A DNA stretch of 64,000 nucleotides from Thermanaeromonas sp. C210 (GCF_013167955.1 NZ_BLWF01000004.1:354587-418586), one strand, 5' to 3'. Counted from the first letter of the stretch, positions 42,085-51,278 are shown. Notes: a model not told the origin generated them from the sequence alone. Translations and numbers: made by a program.

Positions 42085-42843
42085 TTAGAGATAATCGGCC
42101 AGAAGCCGCCGCAGGTTAAGGATAGCCCGGCCGTGCAGCTGGCACACCCTTGATTCGGATATGCCCAGGACCTCCCCTATTTCCTTCAAGGTCAGCCCTT
42201 CGTAATAATACAGGCTCAAAATCAGGCGGTCCCTTTCCTTTAACCCGCCCAGGGCCTGCTTCAGGGCCCTGCGCAGCTCTTCCTGCTCCACGCGCTGTTC
42301 CGGTTCGGGACTCTGGGGGTCGGCGGTCACTTCTCCCCTCCGGACCGTTTCTTCCCCTTCCTCGTTGAGGAGAAATTCTTCCAGGGAGATCAGGGCCATT
42401 TGGGCGCCTCGTTCCAGGAGGTCCTGAAGCTCGCCTATCTCCAGTCCGGCGGCGGCCGCCACTTCCTCATCCCGCGGCTCCACCCCTTGCTCCTGCTCCA
42501 GCCTCCGGTAAACGGAGCTCACCTGCTTAAGCTTTTCTATCAGGGTGCGGGGAGCCCAGTGGGCCCGGCGCAGGGCGTCCAGGACCGCACCGCGGATGCG
42601 CAGGGCGGCGAAACTCTCGAAGTTAACCCCCCGGGAGGGGTCGTAGCGGTCGATGGCCTCCAGCAAGCCTACAATGCCGTATCCGATGAGGTCTTCCTGG
42701 TCCAGAAAGGGGGGCGGCTTAACGGCCAGGCGGCCCACGATGTACTTAACCAGGGGCAGGTATTTCAAGGCCAGTTCCCGGCGCGCCTCCTCTTCACCTC
42801 TATTGATTAAGGCCTGCCAGAGTTCGCTGTCCTTCACGGCCAT
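42085..42843 (-). CDS. fliA: Flagellar sigma factor FliA (sigma-28)
   Basis: A 252-residue sigma-70-family factor of the FliA/WhiG type. Region 2 includes DLIGYGIVGLLEAIDRYDPSRG (about 51-72), region 3 follows, and region 4 ends ESRVCQLHGRAILNLRR. It directs late flagellar and chemotaxis promoters. No FlgM is seen in the window. RBS good; 7 bp from the PilZ gene. Confidence 0.92.
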   Translation of the reverse strand: MAVKDSELWQALINRGEEEARRELALKYLPLVKYIVGRLAVKPPPFLDQEDLIGYGIVGLLEAIDRYDPSRGVNFESFAALRIRGAVLDALRRAHWAPRTLIEKLKQVSSVYRRLEQEQGVEPRDEEVAAAAGLEIGELQDLLERGAQMALISLEEFLLNEEGEETVRRGEVTADPQSPEPEQRVEQEELRRALKQALGGLKERDRLILSLYYYEGLTLKEIGEVLGISESRVCQLHGRAILNLRRLLADYL

Positions 42844-42849
42844 CGGCGT

Positions 42850-43518
42850 CTACCTCTCTTGACGTCTTTCCTCGCGCAACCGCCGGAAAACAAACTTTAC
42901 CAGACGGTCTTCATCCTTTTCCGCCAGGTTTTCAAAGGATACGCCCACCTCATACCGCTCCAGCCCGTCGATCATCCTGGGGACCACCCGCCTTACCCGT
43001 CCCTTGAGGATTAAGGGACCTGCCTTCCCGTCGGGAAGGGGGAGGCTCAACAGGAGCAGGCTGCCGGGTTCCGGTTTTTCCTTCAGGACCAGCTGGGCCC
43101 CGCCGCCGCTCAAATCTACGGTATAGCCCTTGCGGTCGGGACGGGGCAGTGCCCCGGCTTCCGCCCCCTGACCCTCCTCCGCCAGGGGTGCGTACTGCAC
43201 TTCCAGGGCCACCTTGGCCCGCACAAAACTGCGCTGCTGTATCCGCCTGACTTCCTGGGGATACCGGAAGTAGTAGAGATAGACGGGGTCGAAGGCCTGC
43301 CTTTTAAGGGTGGTTGCAAACTCGTATTTGGCCTCCGGGGCGGTAATAACGGCCTTCACCCTCTCCCCCACCGCCAGGGCCACCTCGCCGACCTCCGGAG
43401 CCAAAACGGCGAACTCTTCCGGCCCTACCTCCTGGATTACGGTAGTAAAGCTCCGGCCGCTGTCCGGTTGGGTGATAACGATCTTGCGGTTAATGCGGAG
43501 GAAGGGATAGCGCGCCAT
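42850..43518 (-). CDS. PilZ-domain c-di-GMP receptor of the YcgR/FlgrN type
   Basis: A 222-residue protein. N-terminal YcgR-like domain at about 1-95, then a PilZ domain with both c-di-GMP motifs: QRSFVRAKVALEV (RxxxR, about 95-107) and YTVDLSGGGAQL (D/NxSxxG, about 137-148). Such proteins bind c-di-GMP and slow or brake the motor through FliG/MotA. It overlaps the flhG stop by 1 bp. Together with the riboswitch in the operon leader it gives a second c-di-GMP input to motility. Confidence 0.88.
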   Translation of the reverse strand: MARYPFLRINRKIVITQPDSGRSFTTVIQEVGPEEFAVLAPEVGEVALAVGERVKAVITAPEAKYEFATTLKRQAFDPVYLYYFRYPQEVRRIQQRSFVRAKVALEVQYAPLAEEGQGAEAGALPRPDRKGYTVDLSGGGAQLVLKEKPEPGSLLLLSLPLPDGKAGPLILKGRVRRVVPRMIDGLERYEVGVSFENLAEKDEDRLVKFVFRRLREERRQER

Positions 43519-44372
43519 TATCTTCTCCCCCTGTTCCCCCAGAGTAGGCTCAAACGCTGCCAGAATCCGCCCCTGCCTACCGGCGCAGAAGGCGCCCCGG
43601 CCAGGCGGGCGGCCACCTCTTCCAAGGCCCGGGCCGCCGGGGAAGACGGGTAATGGAGCACCAGCGGTTTCTGCTCCCGCACCGCCAGGCCCACCGCCCG
43701 GTCCTCGGGTACGATGCCGAGGAGGGAAATCTCCACGGCCAAGAAGCGCCTGGCCGTGGCCTGCAGCCTGGCAGCCGCCTCCCGGCCGTCGCCCGCCGCC
43801 AGGGCCCGGTTCACCAGGAGGTGGATCTTTACTCCCAGCCGGGAAAGTCCTTTGATGAGGCCATAGGCATCCGTGAGGGCCGTCGGCTCCGGCGTGGTCA
43901 CGATAATGGCCTCCCCGGCCGCCGCCGCAAAGCTCAGGACGTGGCGGGATATGCCGGCGCTGGTGTCAATCAAGAAGAAGTCCGTTCCCTCCGTTACCCG
44001 GCTCAAGCCCTGGATTAAACCCTCCCGCTGCTGGTTGCTCATATCCGCCAGTTCGCTGACCCCGGATCCTCCGGGAATAAGGCGCACGCCTGCCGGGCCT
44101 TCGACCACTATTTCCTTTAGCTCTTTCTCGCCCCGCACCACCTGGCTCAGGTCCCAGCGGGGCACCAATCCCAGGAGGATATCCACATTGGCCAGGCCCA
44201 GGTCGGCGTCCAGGACCATAACTCGCTTCTGCCGCCGGGCCAGGGCCAGGCTCAAATTGACCACAATGTTGGTCTTGCCCACCCCTCCCTTGCCGCTGGC
44301 CACGGCCAGGCTCCTTACTCCGCCCGAAGAACTCCCCCGTACCAGCTCACGCAGACGGGCTGCTTGATCCAT
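43518..44372 (-). CDS. flhG: FlhG (YlxH), MinD-like ATPase controlling flagellar number
   Basis: A 284-residue MinD-family ATPase. Deviant Walker A is GKGGVGKTNIVVNL (about 26-39); the switch region is DADLGLANVDILLG. Lacks extra domains. Regulates FlhF and flagellar number. It overlaps flhF by 26 bp. Confidence 0.9.
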   Translation of the reverse strand: MDQAARLRELVRGSSSGGVRSLAVASGKGGVGKTNIVVNLSLALARRQKRVMVLDADLGLANVDILLGLVPRWDLSQVVRGEKELKEIVVEGPAGVRLIPGGSGVSELADMSNQQREGLIQGLSRVTEGTDFFLIDTSAGISRHVLSFAAAAGEAIIVTTPEPTALTDAYGLIKGLSRLGVKIHLLVNRALAAGDGREAAARLQATARRFLAVEISLLGIVPEDRAVGLAVREQKPLVLHYPSSPAARALEEVAARLAGAPSAPVGRGGFWQRLSLLWGNRGRR

Positions 44373-45408
44373 TCCGGGTCACCGCTTTCCAGATAAGCTG
44401 GGCGAGGCTGTAGGGATCGGCTTCCTCCAGGTCATCCGGCACGTTCTGCCCGGCCGTCACATAGGCTACCGGCACTCCTGCGGCCCGGACCACCCGGGCT
44501 ATCACCCCGGGGCAGGAGGTCTCGTCTAACTTGGTAAAGATAAGGCGGTTGAACTGCAGCACGCGGTACTTTTCCACCGCCCGGAGGAGATCGCTGCTCC
44601 TGGTGGTCCCGCTCAAAACCAGATACACATCTAAGGGCTCGAGGGAGGAAAGAAACCCCTGGGTTTCCGCCAGCTGGGCCTGGTTTTCCGGGGGCCGACC
44701 CGCCGTATCCACCAGGATCACGTCGCACTGTTCCAACCTGGCCACGGCCTCTTTGAGCTCCTTGGGGGTCATGGCCACTTCCAGGGGCAGGCGCATAATC
44801 TCGGCGTAAGTTTTGAGCTGCTCCACGGCCCCTATCCGGTAGGTATCCAGGGTAATGAGCCCCACCCGCTGGCGGTGGTAAAGGCTGTAGCGGGCCGCCA
44901 GTTTGGCCAGGGTGGTGGTCTTCCCCACTCCCGTGGGGCCCACCAGGGCCCGGATGCGCTCCTGGCGTCCCTTATCGCCGGCCGGGGGATCCATATACTG
45001 GGCCAGGCGGGCCAGGATGGCCTGCCCCAGCACCTCCTCGTCGATTTGGCCGTCGAGGCCGGCCAGTAGGGCCTCCGTCAGCTCCTCCCCCATATCCTGC
45101 TCCAGGAGGAGCCGGCGATAAGCCGCCAGGGACCCGTCCTCCCCTGCCGGGGGCGAGGCCAGCTTCTCCAGGGTCTTCCGTATCTCGGCCAGTTCCCTCT
45201 CCAGGGCCTTCTCCCGCGGGGTGGCCTTGGAGCCGGAGCCGGCTTCTGCCGCCGCCGTCACCTCCAGGTGGGGCGGCTGGAAGAAACCCTTGAGGCCGGG
45301 CCGGCGGACCCGGCGCGTAGACACGATCACGGCGTCGGGTCCCAGCTCGCGCCGGATGGCCAGATAAGCCTCCTGCATATCCCTTACCAGGTACCGCTTA
45401 ATCCTCAT
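44347..45408 (-). CDS. flhF: FlhF, SRP-type GTPase for flagellar placement
   Basis: A 353-residue SRP-family GTPase. N-terminal B domain, then N domain and G domain with P-loop GPTGVGKTTTLAKLAARY (about 173-190), DTYRIGAVEQLKTYAEI (G2), DTAGR (G3) and TKLDE (G4). FlhF marks the place of new flagella. Overlaps flhA by 11 bp and flhG by 26 bp, so the three are co-translated. Confidence 0.92.
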   Translation of the reverse strand: MRIKRYLVRDMQEAYLAIRRELGPDAVIVSTRRVRRPGLKGFFQPPHLEVTAAAEAGSGSKATPREKALERELAEIRKTLEKLASPPAGEDGSLAAYRRLLLEQDMGEELTEALLAGLDGQIDEEVLGQAILARLAQYMDPPAGDKGRQERIRALVGPTGVGKTTTLAKLAARYSLYHRQRVGLITLDTYRIGAVEQLKTYAEIMRLPLEVAMTPKELKEAVARLEQCDVILVDTAGRPPENQAQLAETQGFLSSLEPLDVYLVLSGTTRSSDLLRAVEKYRVLQFNRLIFTKLDETSCPGVIARVVRAAGVPVAYVTAGQNVPDDLEEADPYSLAQLIWKAVTRNGSSSPSA

Positions 45409-47479
45409 TTGACTTCACCGCCTCCACCACTTCCACTTCCAGGGCAGGATCCAGCTCGTTATAGGAGAGCACGGGTACATGGGACAAGGTGCGCTGGAGG
45501 AACCTGCGCAGGGGCAGGCGGATCCGCCCCGAGCAGAGGATCACCGGCTGCTGGCCCTGCAGGGCCACCCTGGCCACGGCCTGGCCCAGGCGCTCTACCA
45601 GGTCCCGGCCCCTTTCAGGGGGCAGGACGGGAAAATGCCCCTGGGCGGTGGGCTGAACGGAATCCGCGATCTCCTGCTCCAGGCGCGGGCTGAGGGTAAC
45701 GGCCACCAGCTTTCCCCGGGGAGCATGCAATTTGCCCAGGGTGCGGTACAGCCCCCGCCGTGCCGCCTCGATCAAAAAATCCAGGTCTCTATTTACCCGG
45801 GCCGCATCGGCCAGGGATTCCAGTATGGTGACCAAATCGCGAATGGGTACCCTCTCCTGGAGGAGGTTCTGCAGCACCTTCTGGACCTCACCCAGGGACA
45901 ACAAGTTGGGTACCAACTCCTCTACCACGGCAGGGTTGGTTTCCTTTACCTTGTCCAGGAGCTCCCGGGTCTCCTGCCGTCCCAGGAGTTCATGGGCGTG
46001 GGCCTTGATAAACTCCGTCAAGTGGGTGACCAAAACGGTGGGGCAGTCTACCACGGTGAAGCCCTTCAGTTCGGCTTCCTGCCGCTCCTCCGCGGTAATC
46101 CACCACGCCGGCAGGCCGAAGGTGGGCTCCCGGGTCGGTATCCCCCCGATTTCCCCTTCGCCCGCCGGGTTCATGGCCAGGTAATATCCCGGCACGAGCT
46201 CTGCCCGGGCGGCCTCTACCCCGCGGATTTTAAAGACATAGCCGTTGGGAGGGAGTTGCAGATTGTCCCGTATGCGAATGGGCTTGACGTAAATGCCCAG
46301 CTCCAGGGCGCACTGGCGGCGCACCGCGGCCAGCCGGTCCAGCAGATCGCCCCCCTGGCTTTCATCCGCCAAGGGTACCAGCCCGTAACCGATTTCTATC
46401 TCCAGGGGATCCACTTCAAAAAGGTTGAGGACGTTCTCCGGCTGGCGCCTTTCTCCCTTGGCCCGGGCGGCCGCTTCCCGCCGCTCGCTCTCCTTAGCCT
46501 TCTGTTCCCGGGCCAGGGCATAGGCCGCGTAACCCACGCCGGCGGCCATAACGAAAAAGGGCAGGTGGGGCAGGCCCGGCACCAGGCCCAGGAGGAACAA
46601 CACCCCCGCCACCAGGCCTATACCCCGGGGAAAGCCGCTCACCTGCTGTACTACCTCATGGCCGAAGTCGGCCGTAGCCCCCGAGCGGGTAACCAGGATA
46701 CCCGTCCCCGTGGATACCAGGAGGGCCGGGATCTGGGTTACCAGCCCGTCGCCGATGGTGAGGCGGGTGTAGGTCTGCAAGGCCTGGTCCAGGGGCATTC
46801 CCAGCTGCCAGACACCGATGGCAAAGCCCCCGAGGATGTTGATAGCCGTTATTACCAGGCCGGCGATGGCATCGCCCCGGACGAATTTGCTGGCCCCGTC
46901 CATGGCTCCGTAAAAATCGGCTTCCCTCTGCAAGAGCCTTCTCTTTTCCTTGGCTTCTTCTTCGGTGATCAGGCCGGCGTTGAGGTCGGCGTCAATGCTC
47001 ATCTGCTTGCCGGGCATGGCATCTAGGGTGAAACGCGCGGCCACCTCCGCCACCCGCTGGGCACCGTTGGTGATCACCACGAACTGGATGATGGTGATAA
47101 TGAGGAAAATTATAAAGCCCACTATGTAGTTATTGCCCACCACAAAGCTGCCGAAGGCCTCGATAACACGGCCGGCGCTGGCCTGGCTCAAGATCAACCG
47201 CGTAGAAGATATGTTCAGGGCCAGCCGAAAGAGGGTGACCACCAGAAGCAAGGCAGGGTACACGGAAAACTGCAGGTTATGGGTGGTAAACATGGTGGTC
47301 AGGAGTATTATCATGCTCACCGTGAGGTTGGTGATGAGCAGCAGGTCCAACACCAGGGGCCTGATGGGAATCACAATGAGCATGACTATGGCCAGGACCA
47401 GACCGGCGATGATCAGGTCGTGGTAGGGCGTCAGTCTTCGCAAGGCCGCCAGCATACCGGGGGAACGGGGTAGGGCCAT
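45398..47479 (-). CDS. flhA: Flagellar export gate protein FlhA
   Basis: A 693-residue FlhA: eight membrane segments in the first about 310 residues (the conserved FHIPEP-like stretch is degraded), then the cytoplasmic chaperone/substrate-docking domain. The MDGASKFVRGDAIAGLVI motif (about residue 192) is typical. Main component of the flagellar type III export gate with FlhB. The long plus-strand frame 45479-47026 lies antisense within it and is a codon-bias shadow. Confidence 0.95.
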   Translation of the reverse strand: MALPRSPGMLAALRRLTPYHDLIIAGLVLAIVMLIVIPIRPLVLDLLLITNLTVSMIILLTTMFTTHNLQFSVYPALLLVVTLFRLALNISSTRLILSQASAGRVIEAFGSFVVGNNYIVGFIIFLIITIIQFVVITNGAQRVAEVAARFTLDAMPGKQMSIDADLNAGLITEEEAKEKRRLLQREADFYGAMDGASKFVRGDAIAGLVITAINILGGFAIGVWQLGMPLDQALQTYTRLTIGDGLVTQIPALLVSTGTGILVTRSGATADFGHEVVQQVSGFPRGIGLVAGVLFLLGLVPGLPHLPFFVMAAGVGYAAYALAREQKAKESERREAAARAKGERRQPENVLNLFEVDPLEIEIGYGLVPLADESQGGDLLDRLAAVRRQCALELGIYVKPIRIRDNLQLPPNGYVFKIRGVEAARAELVPGYYLAMNPAGEGEIGGIPTREPTFGLPAWWITAEERQEAELKGFTVVDCPTVLVTHLTEFIKAHAHELLGRQETRELLDKVKETNPAVVEELVPNLLSLGEVQKVLQNLLQERVPIRDLVTILESLADAARVNRDLDFLIEAARRGLYRTLGKLHAPRGKLVAVTLSPRLEQEIADSVQPTAQGHFPVLPPERGRDLVERLGQAVARVALQGQQPVILCSGRIRLPLRRFLQRTLSHVPVLSYNELDPALEVEVVEAVKSNED

Positions 47480-47519
47480 TCTCCCTCACTCACCTCCTAG
47501 AAAACAACCTCCCACCCTC

Positions 47520-47778
47520 CTGAGCTGTCCCCACTTTTTAGCCAGGCGTGATTTAGCTCCCCGCTCGCTCCGCGAGCCTCGCGGACCAAACTAGCACTCA
47601 ATTTTCGGCCTCCGGCGGGGTTCCCGGCTCATTCGGCCTCCGTGCCTCAGGAGCCGGCTCGGCCGTCCATGGCCTCGGCCCCGCCTCCGGCCTCAATTTC
47701 GCTAAGTTTGGTCTTCCGCTCGGCTCAAGTTGCTCGCTTACGAGCTAAATCACCCTTGTAAAGCCGGGGATAGCTCAG
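47520..47778. repeat. Palindromic repeat element between flhA and flhB, 259 bp
   Basis: Ends TGAGCTGTCCCC and GGGGATAGCTCA are inverted repeats with one mismatch. The middle shares CTCGCGGACCAAACT, CTCCGGCGGGGTTCCCGGCT and CTCGGCCGTCCATGGCCTCGG with the copy at 39242, while the outer arms are a diverged subtype. It accounts for most of the 377-bp gap between flhA and flhB. The remaining 78 bp to the flhB stop codon show nothing. Confidence 0.8.
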
Positions 47779-47856
47779 GCCATCTTCCTAAGCAAAACCT
47801 CCACTAATACCTCTCACCCGGCCTTCCCGGCTCAGGCGTTAAGTGCATAAACCGGA

Positions 47857-48927
47857 TCAAAAGTGTCCCTGCAGCCGGTAAATATGGGCCAGGATCTCGG
47901 CCACCGCCTGGTAAAGCTCCACCGGAATTTCCTGGTCGAGTTCCACCTGCCGGTAGAGGGCCTGGGCCACCGGCGGGTTCTGGACCACCGGCACCTTGTT
48001 TTCCCGGGCAACCTCCACAATGCGCCGGGCTATGCTCCCCGCCCCCTTGGCCACTACCCGGGGAGCTCCTTCCTCTTCCCGGTATCTCAAGGCCACGGCC
48101 AAGTGGGTGGGGTTGGTGATGACCACCGTGGCCCGGGGCACCGCGTGCATCATGCGGTGCCGGGCCAACTGGCGCTGCTTTTCCCGGAGCCGCGAGCGCA
48201 CCAGGGGGTCGCCCTCCGTCTGTTTGAGTTCTTCCTTTAGCTCCGTCTTGGTCATGCGCAGATTCCGCAGGAATTCCCTCTTTTGAAAGACGTAGTCCAG
48301 GACGGCAATGGCCAGGAAGACAGTAACTGCGGCCAACCCCACCTGAAATACGAGACGGCTCACCGTCTCCAGCACCTGGACCAGGCTCATGTCCATGGTA
48401 AAGAGGAGGTCGTAAAACCGGCCCTTTACCACCTGCCATACTACTAGACCGGTGATGAACACCTTGCCCAGGCCCTTCACCAGCTCCACCAAACTTCGCC
48501 GGGAAAAAAGTCGCTGCAGGCCTTTAATGGGATCCAGGTTCTCCAGCTTGGGCGATATGTTCTCACCGGAAAAGAGAAACCCCACCTGGACGAAATTGGC
48601 CGCCACTCCCACCGCCGCCGCCACGCCGAAGAGCAGGGCCAGCATGCCTCCTATTTCCCGAAAAGCAGGGTAAAGGATGGCCGCCAGGGAGCCGGCATCC
48701 AGATCCTGGCGCGGCCCGGCTATAAAACCTCCCACCAGCCGCGCCATGCCCTCCAGGAAGGCCTCCCTTTGCCAGTATAGAAAGGGGATTACTGCCAGGA
48801 GGACCAGGGCCGTCGAGAGGTCGTTGCTGCGGGCCGCCTGGCCCTTGCGCCGCACCTCCTGGAGGCGGTGAGGCGTGGCTTCCTCGGTCTTCTCTTCGGC
48901 GAAAAGCTGCAGATCGAAGAACTCCAT
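47857..48927 (-). CDS. flhB: Flagellar export switch protein FlhB
   Basis: A 356-residue FlhB. Four membrane segments, then the cytoplasmic domain with the autocleavage site in VITNPTHLAVALRY (about 268-281). The frame runs open to 49716, but everything before the ATG at 48927 (MEFFDLQLFAEEKTEEATPH) is noncoding or overlaps the fliR gene, and GAGGGGAAG precedes that ATG. FlhB switches export specificity from hook to filament subunits. Confidence 0.94.
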   Translation of the reverse strand: MEFFDLQLFAEEKTEEATPHRLQEVRRKGQAARSNDLSTALVLLAVIPFLYWQREAFLEGMARLVGGFIAGPRQDLDAGSLAAILYPAFREIGGMLALLFGVAAAVGVAANFVQVGFLFSGENISPKLENLDPIKGLQRLFSRRSLVELVKGLGKVFITGLVVWQVVKGRFYDLLFTMDMSLVQVLETVSRLVFQVGLAAVTVFLAIAVLDYVFQKREFLRNLRMTKTELKEELKQTEGDPLVRSRLREKQRQLARHRMMHAVPRATVVITNPTHLAVALRYREEEGAPRVVAKGAGSIARRIVEVARENKVPVVQNPPVAQALYRQVELDQEIPVELYQAVAEILAHIYRLQGHF

Positions 48928-48938
48928 GGGCTTCCCCT

Positions 48939-49042
48939 CTGGCGTATTCCCACTTTGGAGCCTGCGTCTGCTTGGCTTTCGCTCGCTTATGGCTTCCCTC
49001 GCTTCAAGCCAAGGCAGACCTCTCCCCCAAAAAGTGGGGATA
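48939..49042. repeat. Internally deleted copy of the palindromic repeat, 104 bp
   Basis: Both ends are present (CTGGCGTATTCCCACTTTGG and CCAAAAAGTGGGGATAAC) with the TGCTTGGCTTTCGCTCGC arm and its complement CAAGCCAAGGCAGACC, but the central 150 bp are missing. This is the MITE-like minimal form. It sits just upstream of the flhB start codon, between flhB and fliR. Confidence 0.8.
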
Positions 49043-49055
49043 ACTGAGGCTTCCC

Positions 49056-49841
49056 CTACCGCGGCCATTCCTTTAAGATCAGGGCCAAATCGCGCTCCAT
49101 CTGGGCTACCAGATTTCCCACGGCGGTAGCCAGGAGGGGCAGAAAAACAATGAGGGTAAGGAGTCCCAGGCCCACCTTCAAGGGAAAACTTAAGATGAAG
49201 ACGTTGAGCTGGGGCACGGTGCGGGCCACCAAGCTCAAAGAAATATCGGCCACCACCAGCACCACCAGGACGGGCAGTACCAGACGCAGGGCCCACAGGA
49301 ACATGCTGCTCCAGAGCCCCACCACATTTTCTACCAGCTCCTCCGTGAAGGGCACGCCCCCAAGGGGTAGAAGGCGAAAGCTCTCCCTCAGGGCCAGGAG
49401 CAGGGCGTGGTGACCGTCCAGGGCCAGGAAAAGGAAGAGCCCCAGGAGGGCGAAAAACTGGCCCAAAAGGGTAGAGGGAGCCGCATTCTGGGGATCCAGC
49501 AAGTTGGCCATGGCCAATCCCATGTTGAGGTCCAGTATTTCGCCGGCCACCCGCACCGCCGTAAAGAGCAAATTGGCTATGTATCCCAGGGCTAGGCCGG
49601 CCAGGGCCTCGTTGACCACGGCCAGGGAATAAACCAGAGGGGTCCCCCAGGCCTGGTCCCCCTGAACCGCCGGTAAAACGGCCGGAAAGAGAAATACGGC
49701 CAATAGGGCTCCCCATCCGGCTTTAGTGAGGACCGGCACGTTCCTTATACTGAAAAAGGGGGCCGTCATCATAAAAGATGTCAGGCGCACCAGGACCAGG
49801 AAAAAGGCCTCGACCTGGGCCAACACATCCTGGAGAACCAC
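49056..49841 (-). CDS. fliR: Flagellar export protein FliR
   Basis: A 261-residue membrane protein of the export gate with about six membrane helices. LVRLTSFMMTAPFFSIRNVP at the N-terminus and the ELVENVVGLWSSMFLWALRL core are typical. It forms the export core with FliP and FliQ. 19 bp from fliQ. Confidence 0.92.
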   Translation of the reverse strand: MVLQDVLAQVEAFFLVLVRLTSFMMTAPFFSIRNVPVLTKAGWGALLAVFLFPAVLPAVQGDQAWGTPLVYSLAVVNEALAGLALGYIANLLFTAVRVAGEILDLNMGLAMANLLDPQNAAPSTLLGQFFALLGLFLFLALDGHHALLLALRESFRLLPLGGVPFTEELVENVVGLWSSMFLWALRLVLPVLVVLVVADISLSLVARTVPQLNVFILSFPLKVGLGLLTLIVFLPLLATAVGNLVAQMERDLALILKEWPR

Positions 49842-49860
49842 CGGCGGACGCTTCCTCCTT

Positions 49861-50148
49861 TCAGCGAACCATGGACCCCAGATTCCCGAGGAGCTGGCCG
49901 GAAAACTGAAGAAGAACGCCCAGCATCCAGCGCCCCAGGAGCAGGATGGCCAGCATCACCGCTATAATCTTAGGTACAAAGGTGAGGGTCTGCTCCTGGA
50001 TCTGGGTAGTAGCCTGCAAAATGCTAATCCCCACCCCCACCACCAGGCTCAACACCAGGGCGGGCGCCGCCACCAACAGGGCCGTGGTGAGGGCATCCCG
50101 GGCAATGTTTAACACCAGTTCCTGCGACATGGGCCCTGAAAGGGTCAC
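49861..50148 (-). CDS. fliQ: Flagellar export protein FliQ
   Basis: A 95-residue protein with two membrane helices (LTTALLVAAPALVLSLVVGV and IIAVMLAILLLGRWMLGVLL). The sequence ISILQATTQIQEQTLTFVPK is the family signature. Export-gate core subunit. Confidence 0.93.
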   Translation of the reverse strand: MTLSGPMSQELVLNIARDALTTALLVAAPALVLSLVVGVGISILQATTQIQEQTLTFVPKIIAVMLAILLLGRWMLGVLLQFSGQLLGNLGSMVR

Positions 50149-50166
50149 CTCCCTTTGTGGCCGGGG

Positions 50167-50967
50167 CTAAAAGCTTTCCAGCAGGGATTTCACCACCAGG
50201 TACCACCCGTCCACCAGGACAAAGAGCATTAATTTAAAGGGCAGCGAAATCATTACCGGCGGCACCATGAACATACCCATGGCCATTAAAATGCTGGCAA
50301 TCACCAGGTCTATGATGAGAAAGGGTATGTAGATGAGAAATCCCATTTGAAAAGCCGTTTTCAACTCACTGATGACGAAGGCCGGTATCAGGACGTACAG
50401 GGGGACATCGTCCCGCGTACGCGGCTCCGACAGTCCGGCCATGCGGATAAAGAGGGCCAGATCCTTTTCCCGGGTCTGCCGGTACATGAACTCCCGCAAA
50501 GGCCGGGACCCCCGGGCCAGGGCTTCCTCCTGGCTTATCTGCCCCGCCAAATAGGGGTCCAGGGCCTGAACCTTCACCTCGTTATACACCGGCGCCATAA
50601 TGAAGAAGGTCAGAAATAAGGCCAAACCTATCAGGACCTGATTGGGAGGCACCTGCTGGGTAGCCAGGGCACTGCGAACGAAGGCCAGCACTACGACAAT
50701 CCGGGTAAAGGACGTCATGAGCAAGAGAATGGCCGGCACCAGGGCCAGGATGGTCAGCAGGACGAGGAGCCGGACGGTATCCACCACCCCTTGGGGGTCG
50801 TCGGTAGGCGTGAGGCGCAGCTCCACTCCCGGCACCGGTTGGGCCCATGCTGGCCGTATTCCAGCATACAGCCCTATGGCGAGGGCCAGGGTCACCCCTA
50901 AAAGGATAATCCAAGATTTCTTCAGTCCCGGCTTCCCTTTCTGAACCTTTCCTGCCAAGTATCCCAC
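50167..50967 (-). CDS. fliP: Flagellar export protein FliP
   Basis: About 266 residues in the listed frame. An N-terminal signal/anchor (SWIILLGVTLALAIGLYAGI) is followed by the FliP core with TSFTRIVVVLAFVRSALATQ (about 86-105) and FQMGFLIYIPFLIIDLVIAS. The start is uncertain: the GTG at 50967 overlaps fliO by 46 bp; a start nearer the signal peptide is possible. Export-gate core. Confidence 0.9.
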   Translation of the reverse strand: MGYLAGKVQKGKPGLKKSWIILLGVTLALAIGLYAGIRPAWAQPVPGVELRLTPTDDPQGVVDTVRLLVLLTILALVPAILLLMTSFTRIVVVLAFVRSALATQQVPPNQVLIGLALFLTFFIMAPVYNEVKVQALDPYLAGQISQEEALARGSRPLREFMYRQTREKDLALFIRMAGLSEPRTRDDVPLYVLIPAFVISELKTAFQMGFLIYIPFLIIDLVIASILMAMGMFMVPPVMISLPFKLMLFVLVDGWYLVVKSLLESF

Positions 50968-51272
50968 CAGCTCGTCCCCTTTTCCTCCATCTGCTCCCCC
51001 GCCTCACCTTCCGCGTAGTCCGGCAGTTCTGCCAGCAGGGCCGGCGGGCCTTCCCCTACCCCGATGAGAAAATAGCGCTTGCCGCAGCGCACCACCAGCA
51101 GGGCGGCCTTGGGCCCCACCGGCAGCCGGGCCACTACCTTCAAGCCGTCGGCCGCCGGGGTGAGGGCGCCAGCCCTGCCCAGGCCGTAGCGCACGGTCAC
51201 ATAGGCCAGCAACAGGACCAGGGGCAGGAACAGGAAGAGGCGAAGGAGGGCCAGGACAAGATCGCGCTCCAT
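50922..51272 (-). CDS. fliO: Flagellar biosynthesis protein FliO
   Basis: A 116-residue protein with one N-terminal membrane helix (LRLFLFLPLVLLLAYVTV) and a small beta-barrel cytoplasmic part (KVVARLPVGPKAALLVVRCGKRYFLIGV) typical of FliO. It assists FliP assembly and precedes fliP in the operon. Confidence 0.82.
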   Translation of the reverse strand: MERDLVLALLRLFLFLPLVLLLAYVTVRYGLGRAGALTPAADGLKVVARLPVGPKAALLVVRCGKRYFLIGVGEGPPALLAELPDYAEGEAGEQMEEKGTSWWDTWQERFRKGSRD

Positions 51273-51278
51273 CCGCCC

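Noticed and set aside
45479-47026. A 515-residue plus-strand open frame
   Set aside because: It is antisense to flhA, which has full family match; the long frame comes from GC-rich codon bias.
47857-49716. A 619-residue frame suggesting a fused FliR-FlhB protein
   Set aside because: The extra N-terminal part is an out-of-frame translation of fliR and the repeat; FlhB begins at the ATG at 48927.
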